From NCBI GenBank assembly GCA_041946755.1, contig JBHGBB010000021.1:1-29392 (forward strand): a stretch of 29,392 nucleotides of DNA. Direction: 5' to 3'. Source of the DNA: JBHGBB01 sp041946755. GTDB lineage: Bacteria > UBP4 > UBA4092 > JAOAEQ01. The translations under genes and the position numbers were made by a program. Shown in pieces: positions 21,856-29,392 of the stretch (positions are counted from its first letter, which is position 1; every line of letters starts with the position of its first letter). A model generated the notes under the pieces. The model searched no databases, was not told the origin of the DNA, and worked only from the letters and a program-made list of their open reading frames with translations.

Positions 21856-22878
21856 ATGTTAAGAAGCAATTTAGTACAGCCGGAAAAAGTTATTTTAGAA
21901 GAAGTAAAAAAACCCAAACCGAAAAAGAATGAGGTTTTAATTGCTACCAAAACCTGCGGAATTTGTGGGTCCGATGTCCATGCCTATTATGGGAAACATC
22001 CATTTATCCATTGTCCAATAGTGCAGGGACATGAGTTCACCGGAGCAGTTGCCGAACTTGGTCCTGGAGTTAAAGGATTCAAGATCGGTCAGGCAGTAAC
22101 CGTAGTTCCGTTAATCATTTGTGGTAAATGCTATAACTGTAAGCGCGGAGATTATAATCGGTGCGCAACCTTAAAATTTATCGGTTGCCAGACAAACGGC
22201 GCGATGGGAGAATATGTTTCGGTACCGGCATCAATGGTCGTTCCGTTACCTAAAGCAATCGATTTTGATACCGGAGCGTTGATAGAACCGTTAGCCGTAG
22301 GAATCCATGCAGTACGGCGGTCGAACCTGAAAAAAGGCAGTACGGTGTTAGTGCTCGGTGCCGGTCCCATAGGTTTAGTTACTATGGAAGCGGCTAAAGC
22401 GTTTGGGGCTAAGAAAGTCATTGTTTCAGATAAAATCCCATTTCGATTGAATATGGCAAAACAACTGGGAGCTGATGGCATTATCAATGTTGGTAAAGAA
22501 ACATTAGCTGCCGGTGTGAAACGGCACTTTGGTCAAGATGGTGCCGATATTATTTTCGAATGCGTTGGCGCTGCTCCGACTATCCAACAGGCGATTGAAG
22601 TTGCCCGGAAAGGGTCTCAGATAGTAGTGGTTGGTGTATTTGGAATGGAAGTACCGGTGAAAATAGGATTTATTCAAGACCATGAGCTTGAAGTTCGCGG
22701 GACGGCCGGATATAAAAAAGATGATTTTGAAGAAGCGATTCGGTTGATTCAGAAGAAGAAAGTAAAAGTAAAACCGCTAATCACTGATATCTTCCCATTA
22801 AAAGATATTGCAAGAGCATATAAAAAGATTGAACAGAATCGCGATCAATCAATAAAAGTATTAATTCAGGTAAATTAA
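21856..22878 (+). CDS. Zinc-dependent medium-chain dehydrogenase (sorbitol/threonine dehydrogenase type)
   Basis: 340 aa. The frame opens at 21823, but the ATG at 21856 has AAGGAGGAAAAAGAC directly upstream and is the start used here. Catalytic zinc ligands are C37 (CGICGSD), H59 (GHE) and E144 (IEPLAVG). The structural zinc site C89, C92, C95 and C103 is complete. The NAD(P)-binding turn is GAGPIG (168-173). Such enzymes oxidise secondary alcohols of polyols and sugars, or L-threonine. It is the first gene of a tight same-strand cluster (gaps 14, 49 and 12 bases) with a cupin, an Fe-dependent dehydrogenase and a UroD-family protein, next to a fucosidase. Oxidation of a sugar, or of a product from L-fucose or galactose, is a reasonable but untested role. 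Confidence 0.92.
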   Translation: MLRSNLVQPEKVILEEVKKPKPKKNEVLIATKTCGICGSDVHAYYGKHPFIHCPIVQGHEFTGAVAELGPGVKGFKIGQAVTVVPLIICGKCYNCKRGDYNRCATLKFIGCQTNGAMGEYVSVPASMVVPLPKAIDFDTGALIEPLAVGIHAVRRSNLKKGSTVLVLGAGPIGLVTMEAAKAFGAKKVIVSDKIPFRLNMAKQLGADGIINVGKETLAAGVKRHFGQDGADIIFECVGAAPTIQQAIEVARKGSQIVVVGVFGMEVPVKIGFIQDHELEVRGTAGYKKDDFEEAIRLIQKKKVKVKPLITDIFPLKDIARAYKKIEQNRDQSIKVLIQVN

Positions 22879-22892
22879 ATTGGAGAATATTA

Positions 22893-23351
22893 ATGAAAAA
22901 GCTTAAAATCCAGAATTTGAAACCAGGATTGGTTAAGGGTGTAGAAGTAATGTTACCGCAAAAAGAGGCATATCGAGAGACTTATTTCGAATGGAAAGAA
23001 ACAACGCTAATCGCAAAGTTTGCTACTCATAATGTATCCGGTGGCACTCTTCAAGCATGGCATCATCAACCGCTGTTTAAAGAAGCTGAGAATCATATTG
23101 ATGCGGAGATGTTTTATTTCATTTCCGGCACTGCATTAATGATGTTTATTGATTATAAAAAAGGCATACCAGACCTAAAAACGGCTCAAGTGGTCAGGAT
23201 ACTACCCGGTACCAAAATCATTATAGCTCAAGGAAAAGGGCATTTTGTACCGGTAGCAGAGGGAGATGTTCCCGTATCGGTGGTGGTGGTGGCACCGAAA
23301 ATGGATGCACCGAGAGCAGCCTTATCAGAGCCGATTCTAGGTATCCTATAA
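22893..23351 (+). CDS. Small cupin-like protein
   Basis: 152 aa, 14 bases after the dehydrogenase with a GGAG ribosome site. The fold looks like a single cupin barrel: 'LQAWHHQPLFKEAENHIDAEMFYFISGTALMMF' resembles the first cupin motif (His/Glu set), and 'ILPGTKIIIAQGKGHFVPV' the second. The layout is reminiscent of ureidoglycolate-lyase-like cupins (AllA), but nothing in the context supports ureide metabolism. In this cluster it more likely acts on a sugar acid or sugar lactone as an isomerase or lyase, or has a binding role. The family call rests on pattern only. Confidence 0.65.
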   Translation: MKKLKIQNLKPGLVKGVEVMLPQKEAYRETYFEWKETTLIAKFATHNVSGGTLQAWHHQPLFKEAENHIDAEMFYFISGTALMMFIDYKKGIPDLKTAQVVRILPGTKIIIAQGKGHFVPVAEGDVPVSVVVVAPKMDAPRAALSEPILGIL

Positions 23352-23400
23352 TTAACCAGTCAAAGAAAATCAATCTATCTATAATTGAAAGGATTAACAT

Positions 23401-24564
23401 ATGAATAATTTTAACTATTTCCAACCTACTAAACTTTATTTCGGAGTAGGGCGAATTGCCGAAGTAGGGAAAATCGTTGCGGAATATGGTACCCGATGCC
23501 TTTTAGTAACGGTTAGCGGTACTAAAGAACAGAAGGCCTCATATTCCAAAGTGATACAATACCTTAAACAAGCGAAAATAAAAGTTGCCCATTTCGATGG
23601 TGTGGTTCCAAATCCTACTACTGAAAGCATTACCGCCGGTGCGAAAATAGCCAAACAACATAAAGCAGATGTTGTACTGGGATTCGGCGGCGGTTCAAGC
23701 ATGGATACCGCAAAGGCAATTGCAGTTGAAGCGACCCATCCCGGAACCTGCTGGGATTATTTATTTTATAAAAAAGCACCGACAGAAAAGACTTTACCGA
23801 TTATCGCGATTACTACTACTTCCGGTACCGGTTCTCAAGTAACCCAAGTCGCAGTAGTAACCAATACCCAAAAACGGGATAAATCCGCGCTATATCACTC
23901 AAATGTTTATCCGAGTGCCGCAATTATCGATCCCCAATTAATGGTAACTGTACCAAAATTCGTTACCGCAACGACTGGATTTGATGTTTTCGCCCATGCG
24001 TTTGAAGCATATATCCATCCGAATGCGTCACCATACATCAAAATTATGGCGGTTGAAGCGATAACATTGGTATTAAATAATCTACCAAAAGTACTAAAAA
24101 ATGGGAACAATTTAGAAGCACGCTCAGCGATGGCTTGGGCGGATACCCTTGGTGGATTATGTATCGCTAACGCTGGGGTTACCTTACCCCATGGTATCGG
24201 AATGGCAATTGGCGGGATGTATCCGCATGTAGCCCACGGTGAAGCACTAGCGTTGGTATATCCAGCTTTTACTCGGTATACTTACAAATCTGCAGTTAAT
24301 CAGTTTGCTACCTTGGCGCGAATATTTAAGCCATCCTTAAGTAAAGTAGGCGATAAAATCGCTGCAGAAAAGGCTTGTTCCTTAGTAGATAAATTTCTTA
24401 AAGATATCGGATTGTGGTATGGGCTGAAAGAAAAGAATGTTCCGAAAGAGGAATTAGCTGCATTAGCCAAACAAAGTATGGTATTACCGGATTATAAGAG
24501 CAATCCTAAAGTAGCAACTGCGAGTGAGATGAATAGAATCATTGAAAGCTGTTATTGTCGGTAA
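23401..24564 (+). CDS. Iron-containing (group III) alcohol dehydrogenase
   Basis: 387 aa. The nucleotide-binding motif GGGSSMD is at 96-102. The metal ligands of the family are in place: D195 and H199 (GFDVFAHA), H264 (LPHG) and a His of 'PHVAHG' (H276 or H279). 'TTSGTGSQVTQ' follows the usual pattern. Family members reduce aldehydes to alcohols or the reverse (FucO lactaldehyde reductase, 1,3-propanediol and butanol dehydrogenases). With a GH29 fucosidase two genes on, a FucO-like lactaldehyde reductase is attractive, but no fucose isomerase, kinase or aldolase is in the window. It ends 12 bases before the UroD-family gene, so the two are co-transcribed. Confidence 0.92.
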   Translation: MNNFNYFQPTKLYFGVGRIAEVGKIVAEYGTRCLLVTVSGTKEQKASYSKVIQYLKQAKIKVAHFDGVVPNPTTESITAGAKIAKQHKADVVLGFGGGSSMDTAKAIAVEATHPGTCWDYLFYKKAPTEKTLPIIAITTTSGTGSQVTQVAVVTNTQKRDKSALYHSNVYPSAAIIDPQLMVTVPKFVTATTGFDVFAHAFEAYIHPNASPYIKIMAVEAITLVLNNLPKVLKNGNNLEARSAMAWADTLGGLCIANAGVTLPHGIGMAIGGMYPHVAHGEALALVYPAFTRYTYKSAVNQFATLARIFKPSLSKVGDKIAAEKACSLVDKFLKDIGLWYGLKEKNVPKEELAALAKQSMVLPDYKSNPKVATASEMNRIIESCYCR

Positions 24565-24576
24565 GGATAGAATCGA

Positions 24577-25644
24577 ATGGCGCTAGACCGTGCCCTGAAA
24601 GCAATACGATTGGAACCAACTGATCGGATTCCGCGACTAGAAATGGTTTCCCATCCGGACTTTATTCGGAAAATTACCGGTATTGACTCCGGTCAGCATC
24701 CACAAAAAGCGTATATTAAGTTGATTGAAACCCTGGATTTTGATATTGACCGGGTTCCACCGGTTGATGAGCCGGTAACGGTTACATTTACCGATGACAA
24801 TGAATCGGTTATCGACCAAGAAGGAAATCGAGTAGTCCGGTGGGGCGCTGGAACCACTTGGCGGTGGAATTGGGGGGAGCATTTTCAAAATATAGAACAA
24901 GTACTCGATTATGAACCAAGAACGATTCATTATCCTGAGTCAACTGAAACATTAACGCAACAGTTTCAGGCGAGTATCGATTTACAACGGAAATTATTGG
25001 GCAGTCGATGTCTTCCTTTCGGCGATATATATACCACCTTATTAATGTGGCCATTGATGACATTCGGTTGGGAATTAACACTAGAAGCCGCGAGCACTGA
25101 ACCGGAGAAATTTAAAAGGGTGCTTGATCGATTTGCTGAAATATCATTAAAAGTAACCCAGGCTTGGGCGAATACCGATATCGACCTGTTTATTTCCCAT
25201 GACGATATTTGTATGACCAGCGGTCCGATATTCAATCCCAAATGGTACCGTGAAGCTATTTATCCCTGGTATGAACGATTGTGGGCTCCTTTAAAGCAAA
25301 AGGGGATTAAAGTGGTTTTTTTATCTGATGGCAATTTGGATTTAATTGCAGACGATATTTTCGCGGTAGGTGCAGATGGCCTGTTTTTCGAACCATTAAC
25401 CGATTTAGTCCGATTGGTAAAAGCATATGGCACCTCGAAAATTCTTATTGGCAATATCGATAGTCGTATTCTTTTATTAGAAGGAAAAGAAGATATTTAT
25501 CGAGAAGTGGAACGGTGTACCTTGTTAGGGAAAAACTGCCCGGGATATTTTTATTGCGTATCGAATCATATAACCTACAATATTCCTATGGCAAATGTAG
25601 AAGCGTATTTTACAGCATGTGACCAGTTGGGTAGTCGAGATTAA
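24577..25644 (+). CDS. UroD-superfamily protein
   Basis: 355 aa, resembling the uroporphyrinogen decarboxylase / cobalamin-methyltransferase (MtaA-like) superfamily: 'ALKAIRLEPTDRIPRLE' at the N-terminus, 'ISHDDICMTSGPIFNPKWYREAIYPWYERLWAPLKQKG' in mid-protein, 'FLSDGNLDLI', 'GADGLFFEP' and 'ILIGNIDSRILLL' late. No other heme or cobalamin gene is nearby. UroD-like proteins are frequent in glycan-degradation clusters of uncultured bacteria, where their reaction is unknown, so a heme role is unlikely here. It is the last gene of the cluster starting at 21856, 12 bases behind the Fe-dependent dehydrogenase, with an AAGGA ribosome site. Residues lining its barrel may serve a decarboxylation or methyl-transfer step. 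Confidence 0.85.
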   Translation: MALDRALKAIRLEPTDRIPRLEMVSHPDFIRKITGIDSGQHPQKAYIKLIETLDFDIDRVPPVDEPVTVTFTDDNESVIDQEGNRVVRWGAGTTWRWNWGEHFQNIEQVLDYEPRTIHYPESTETLTQQFQASIDLQRKLLGSRCLPFGDIYTTLLMWPLMTFGWELTLEAASTEPEKFKRVLDRFAEISLKVTQAWANTDIDLFISHDDICMTSGPIFNPKWYREAIYPWYERLWAPLKQKGIKVVFLSDGNLDLIADDIFAVGADGLFFEPLTDLVRLVKAYGTSKILIGNIDSRILLLEGKEDIYREVERCTLLGKNCPGYFYCVSNHITYNIPMANVEAYFTACDQLGSRD

Positions 25645-25754
25645 TTTTGGGATGAATGGCATAGCATAGATAGAGTATACATCGATCGAAACAAGAATTA
25701 TGGCAAATTTAGTAAGGAGAGAGCGATACGAAACATCATCTCTGGAAAGTAAAC

Positions 25755-27824
25755 ATGAAGAATACAGAACGCTCTCGATTTATTAAAAGTATTCGCTATA
25801 TCTTGGTTATCGGATTTTACCTGATAGGAAATGTTTATTCAATGGGCGATACATTCTTAGAGAAAAATATAATACATAATCCTTCTTTTGAAGAAAAAGA
25901 TCTATCCGCTTATCAATATCAGTTCTGGGAGGGGAATGGAGAAATCGAGTTAGCCACCGCCCCAGTTCATTCCGGGAAGCAATGTTTGAAAGTGACGGCA
26001 CTAAAAAATGCTTCTGCTACTGTTTGGCAGGAAGTAGATGTAGAAAAAAACACCGTATATAAAATCAGCTTTTGGCTTTATACCAAGAATCTTTCTGGTA
26101 AAGGGATAACGGGTTTAGAAATTAAAGCTAATACTCCCTATTTCAAAGCGTACCATAGTATCGATCACCATCCGAATGATGATCAATGGCATCTGATAGA
26201 GGTTTACACCCATACCGGAGATGCTACAAAATTGGAAGTCATCCTGATGTTTGAAGCTTGGAATGGTGGAGGAACAGGGACTGCTTATTATGATGATATA
26301 TCAGTGGTTCCCATTGCCCATTCTGAAGGAGCTTATTTTATTCATCCGGACCGTCCGTTACCTCCGGGTATAACGCTTACCGAGACTGCTGATCCACCAT
26401 ACAATGATGAGTTTGATACGATGGAAGGATATCCTGTTGACAAATTTAAGCCGACATTGGATTCGCTAAAGCAGTACAAATGTCCAGACTGGTTTCGGGA
26501 TGCGAAGTTTGGTATCTATTTGCATTGGGGAGTTTATTCTTTAGCAGAACAAGAATGTTGGTTTCCCCGGTTGATGTACAATGAGGGTTATAACGAATTC
26601 AAATATATGCGCGATACCTATGGACACCAGTCAGCATTTGGATATAAAGACCTGATTCCTCTATGGAAAGCAGAGAAGTTTGACCCCGAGCAGCTGGTGG
26701 CCTTATTTAAACGGGCTGGCGCTAAATATATTACCCCGGTAGCGATTCATCATGATAATTTCGATTTATGGGATTCTCAATATCATAAATGGAATTCAGT
26801 CAACATGGGCCCGAAAAAAGATATCACTGGCATGTGGCGGGAAGCGATATTGAAACAGGGATTAAGGTTTGGGGTTACTTCTCATTTAGCGTGGAGTTAT
26901 TCTTGGTTTGGTGTTAATAAAGGAGCAGATACAAAAGGAAAATACCAAGGTGTTCCTTACGACGGCAACGATCCTAAATATTGGGATTTCTATCATGAAC
27001 CAAATGGAGAACGAGGATTTTATCCAATCAATCCAACTGCTAAATGGCGGTATGAATGGGCACTCCGTACCATGGATTTAATTGATAAGTATCATCCTGA
27101 TTTGCTCTACTTCGATGGCGCTATTCCATTTAATGGCATAGACCAATCTCGAACTGGAATGGAAGTAATAGCTTATTATTATAATCGCAATATGCAGTGG
27201 CATAATGGTGAACTTGAAGGAGTCATGACGCTAAAGCAAGGGGCAGATGGAGTTTATGTAGATGGTGTAGCTACCCTAGATTTTGAACGTGGGAAATCAG
27301 ACGTAGCATTACCGGAACCCTGGCAAACGGATGATTCCATCGGACCCTGGGCATATCTTAAAGGGGCGCACTATAAATCAGTTGATGAGATAGTTGACAA
27401 ATTGGTAGATATCGTTAGTAGAAATGGGAATTATCTGCTTAATGTACCTCCACGAGCTGATGGAACGCTGGATGATAAAACAATCGCTCTTTTAGAGGGA
27501 ATTGGGAAATGGATGGATGTTAATGGCGAAGCCATATATGGAACCCGTCCTTGGATCAAGGTTGAAGAGGGAAATATCCGATTTACTAAGAAAGGAAATA
27601 TACTCTATGCCATTTGTTTAGATTGGCCGGGTGATGCACAATCACTAAAAATATCGTCACTAGCCCTAAGTAAGGATACTTTAAAGATCAAGAGTGTTTC
27701 TCTGTTGGGTTTTCATGACACACTAGTATGGAAACAGGATAAGCAAGGTTTAATGATTAACTTACCAAAAGAAAAACCTGGTGAAAATGCGTGGTCGTTT
27801 AAAATCCAATTTGGCTCTATGTAA
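25755..27824 (+). CDS. Secreted GH29 alpha-L-fucosidase with N-terminal carbohydrate-binding module
   Basis: 689 aa. The N-terminal ~30 residues hold a signal sequence (basic start, then YILVIGFYLIGNVYS). Residues ~38-187 form a CBM4/9-type jelly roll ('IIHNPSFEE', 'HSGKQCLKV', 'YKISFWLYTK', 'GTAYYDDISVV'). The GH29 domain starts at 'CPDWFRDAKFGIYLHWGVYS' (243-262) and carries 'AGAKYITPVAIHHDNF' (321-336). The likely nucleophile is D454 in 'LLYFDG', and 'DFERG' (509-513) and 'PWQTDDSIGPWAY' (522-534) are also present. It should release terminal alpha-L-fucose by a retaining mechanism. It lies 110 bases after the UroD-family gene; GGAAAG gives a modest ribosome site. A C-terminal beta-sandwich closes the protein. 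Class is secure; linkage preference is unknown. Confidence 0.93.
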   Translation: MKNTERSRFIKSIRYILVIGFYLIGNVYSMGDTFLEKNIIHNPSFEEKDLSAYQYQFWEGNGEIELATAPVHSGKQCLKVTALKNASATVWQEVDVEKNTVYKISFWLYTKNLSGKGITGLEIKANTPYFKAYHSIDHHPNDDQWHLIEVYTHTGDATKLEVILMFEAWNGGGTGTAYYDDISVVPIAHSEGAYFIHPDRPLPPGITLTETADPPYNDEFDTMEGYPVDKFKPTLDSLKQYKCPDWFRDAKFGIYLHWGVYSLAEQECWFPRLMYNEGYNEFKYMRDTYGHQSAFGYKDLIPLWKAEKFDPEQLVALFKRAGAKYITPVAIHHDNFDLWDSQYHKWNSVNMGPKKDITGMWREAILKQGLRFGVTSHLAWSYSWFGVNKGADTKGKYQGVPYDGNDPKYWDFYHEPNGERGFYPINPTAKWRYEWALRTMDLIDKYHPDLLYFDGAIPFNGIDQSRTGMEVIAYYYNRNMQWHNGELEGVMTLKQGADGVYVDGVATLDFERGKSDVALPEPWQTDDSIGPWAYLKGAHYKSVDEIVDKLVDIVSRNGNYLLNVPPRADGTLDDKTIALLEGIGKWMDVNGEAIYGTRPWIKVEEGNIRFTKKGNILYAICLDWPGDAQSLKISSLALSKDTLKIKSVSLLGFHDTLVWKQDKQGLMINLPKEKPGENAWSFKIQFGSM

Positions 27825-27873
27825 ATCAGGAAATAAATAAAAATATAAGATATATTAACAACAAGGATAAACA

Positions 27874-29391
27874 ATGAGTATTAACCCTAAAATATTATTT
27901 ATTTTGATTATCTTAATAATTATGCTAATCCCGGTTAATAACACGGTTGCTCAGCAAGCTTTATTTGATATGGAAGGGCAAATGCCGAATATTAGTTTAC
28001 TCATTGAGGGTGCTGGTGCTGGGCAACAAAAGGTTTATCAAGATAGTATTGTTTATCATTCCGGTAAATCGTCATTATGCTGGGAATATGCGTTACCGCA
28101 GAATCCGCAAGGAAATTATCCGACAATCGAAATTGCTATACCGACTCTCAATCAAAACTGGCAAGGGAAAAACAAAATCGGTATCTGGTTATATATCGAT
28201 GCTGCGAATCCTAAAACTTATTGGACTATCCAACCGATATTAATTCACTCTCCTGCAAAAACCGTCACTGAATTAGGTAATTGGGATACTGGCGAGAAAG
28301 GCATTCCTAATCGTACTTGGATTTATCATGAATGGACGTTCCCAACCGGATTAGATTTATCGCGAGTTACAAATTTACGTATGTATTATCATGCTGGAGA
28401 TGGTTGGAAAGAGATACTAAAATCAAATCAAGTCAGAATCAATATTGATGATATTTCGTTAATAACAGAACAGAATACTACCGTAAAGAGTAAACCTATG
28501 AATATATCGGATGTCGATTTCAATTTGAGTTTCGGTCAAGATTCACAAACTGGAAAAGCGATTTTCCTTCTGAATAAAACTCCATTTTATCCTATAGCAT
28601 ATGGACCAGTAACCCAAGTAACTCCGGAATTAATTGATAATATCCGGAAAGAAGGTTGTAATTCGATTATGCTCGGTATGGATGTTGCGCAAGCTTATTC
28701 CGAAAAAGTTAAACAAGCGTTGCAAATTTGTAAAGAGAAGAATATTCCTACTTTTGTAGATGTTGGTGAATGGTCGGTCTGGGGAAAACTGCAATCAGAT
28801 CTTTCGTTAAATATGATCATGCTGAATGGTCAACCGGTAAAATACTTCCCGGATTATGCCAATCCAAAGATTCGAGAAGAACATTTAAAAGCATATCAAC
28901 GCGCAGCAGCTTTTTTAAAAGCTTATGCTCATTCTCCGGTAATAGCAATTTCCCTAGGGGCTTATGATGGATTCCATCTGCCTGATGGAGAAATTCATCT
29001 GGATTTTCAGATTCCATCAAATCCCGAGAAAAATGGGACCTTTTTACCGTATGGTCCCTGGGTGGAGAAAGAATTCAATACCTATCTAGCGAATAAAGGA
29101 GAAAAACCATTTCAGCCAGTAGGAAATACTCGGTTACCATCCACACTTCAGACTGCCGGTTCATCAGAGATGTGGAAAGATTGGATTCTATTTCGCCGAG
29201 CATATGTAAAAAAATGGTTGGGTGATGCCCTTGCACTGGTTAGGAAGGAATCAGGATTACCGGTAACCGTAACCTATGACATCAATTTCTCTCTTCAGGA
29301 ACGGTTTGCTACTCCTCCTTTTGACTGGACCGATATTATGGATTTTTATATTGTCTATTATTATGGACGTGTTCCTGCCGAATATCGATGA
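27874..29391 (+). CDS. Secreted DMEG-domain GH42-like hydrolase, stopped early at the window end
   Basis: 505 aa as read. Signal peptide 1-27 (VAQ/Q), then a complete DMEG domain (~29-197: 'LFDMEGQMPN', 'GKSSLCWEYALP', 'NWQGKNKIGIWLYID', 'YWTIQPIL', 'LGNWDTGEKGIP', 'YHEW', 'AGDGWKEI', 'INIDDI'). The catalytic region from ~215 parallels the protein at 17728: 'KYFPDYANP' (323-331), 'LPDGEIH' (E373, candidate acid/base), 'YDINFS' (468-473) and 'DFYIVYYYG'. The TGA at 29389-29391 falls where the paralogue continues for about 400 residues and before its candidate nucleophile. As read, the enzyme would be inactive. A frameshift, a sequencing or assembly fault at the contig edge, or a true truncation are all possible. 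Confidence 0.78.
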   Translation: MSINPKILFILIILIIMLIPVNNTVAQQALFDMEGQMPNISLLIEGAGAGQQKVYQDSIVYHSGKSSLCWEYALPQNPQGNYPTIEIAIPTLNQNWQGKNKIGIWLYIDAANPKTYWTIQPILIHSPAKTVTELGNWDTGEKGIPNRTWIYHEWTFPTGLDLSRVTNLRMYYHAGDGWKEILKSNQVRINIDDISLITEQNTTVKSKPMNISDVDFNLSFGQDSQTGKAIFLLNKTPFYPIAYGPVTQVTPELIDNIRKEGCNSIMLGMDVAQAYSEKVKQALQICKEKNIPTFVDVGEWSVWGKLQSDLSLNMIMLNGQPVKYFPDYANPKIREEHLKAYQRAAAFLKAYAHSPVIAISLGAYDGFHLPDGEIHLDFQIPSNPEKNGTFLPYGPWVEKEFNTYLANKGEKPFQPVGNTRLPSTLQTAGSSEMWKDWILFRRAYVKKWLGDALALVRKESGLPVTVTYDINFSLQERFATPPFDWTDIMDFYIVYYYGRVPAEYR

Positions 29392-29392
29392 G

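Noticed and set aside
23401..24564. Assigning fucO
   Set aside because: The fucosidase nearby makes it tempting, but the family is broad and no other fucose pathway gene is visible.
24577..25644. hemE (heme biosynthesis uroporphyrinogen decarboxylase)
   Set aside because: The sequence fits the wider UroD superfamily, but no heme genes are near and the gene sits in a sugar cluster, so the gene symbol is not justified.
1..29392. Transposases, integrases, phage genes, tRNA or rRNA genes
   Set aside because: None recognised on either strand; all long frames are accounted for by carbohydrate, regulatory, pilin-like or metabolic genes.

Overview
This is an AT-rich (about 40% GC by eye) bacterial window devoted to capture and breakdown of carbohydrates outside the cytoplasm. 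It holds 18 protein genes, two of them cut by or ending at the window edges. There are no rRNA or tRNA genes, IS elements or CRISPR arrays. Three short prepilin-like proteins (GFTLIELL... head, 'YDPTNGT(I/V)S(K/N/R)G(D/E)I' tail) sit among secreted glycan-binding proteins, lipoprotein sugar-binding proteins, sugar-responsive repressors and a UroD-family protein. This mix is typical of uncultured saccharolytic lineages around Sumerlaeota (BRC1), Hydrogenedentota and Lentisphaerota. That placement is an inference from gene style only.

Left half (1-12125), alpha-glucan theme. The 3' end of an exported CBM9/DOMON-like protein is followed by a secreted GH13 neopullulanase/alpha-amylase-like enzyme. 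On the minus strand lie a pseudopilin with a four-module starch-binding-like protein (5607 to 3453), and an apparent operon of secreted GH57 enzyme, sugar-binding lipoprotein and LacI-family repressor (12046 to 6482). Both minus-strand units start from nearly identical extended -10 promoters with the same LacI-type operator (TTAGTAGAMCGGTYTA on the plus strand). This points to one regulon that ties a pseudopilin to starch use. A second pseudopilin (5818) is divergent.

Middle (12356-20100). A GntR/LacI hybrid repressor (AraR architecture) has its own palindrome-covered promoter. Downstream come a third pseudopilin, two secreted proteins built from a recurring ~170-residue domain ('DMEG' domain, CBM11/CIA30-like in look), a secreted beta-sandwich-like protein and a GH42-like enzyme. 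A ~120-bp duplication flanks the GH42-like gene and preserves the 3' tail of a lost gene.

Right half (20237-29392). A second sugar-binding lipoprotein precedes a tight cluster of Zn-dependent dehydrogenase, cupin, Fe-dependent alcohol dehydrogenase and UroD-family protein. A secreted GH29 alpha-L-fucosidase and a DMEG+GH42-like protein follow; the latter is interrupted by a stop codon in the last four bases of the window.

Working model: exported enzymes and binding proteins attack alpha-glucans (left) and fucose- or galactose-containing glycans (right). Lipoproteins pick up products, two repressors sense them, and the right-hand dehydrogenases process the released sugars. No ABC permeases and no type II secretion core genes are in the window, so both would have to be encoded elsewhere.
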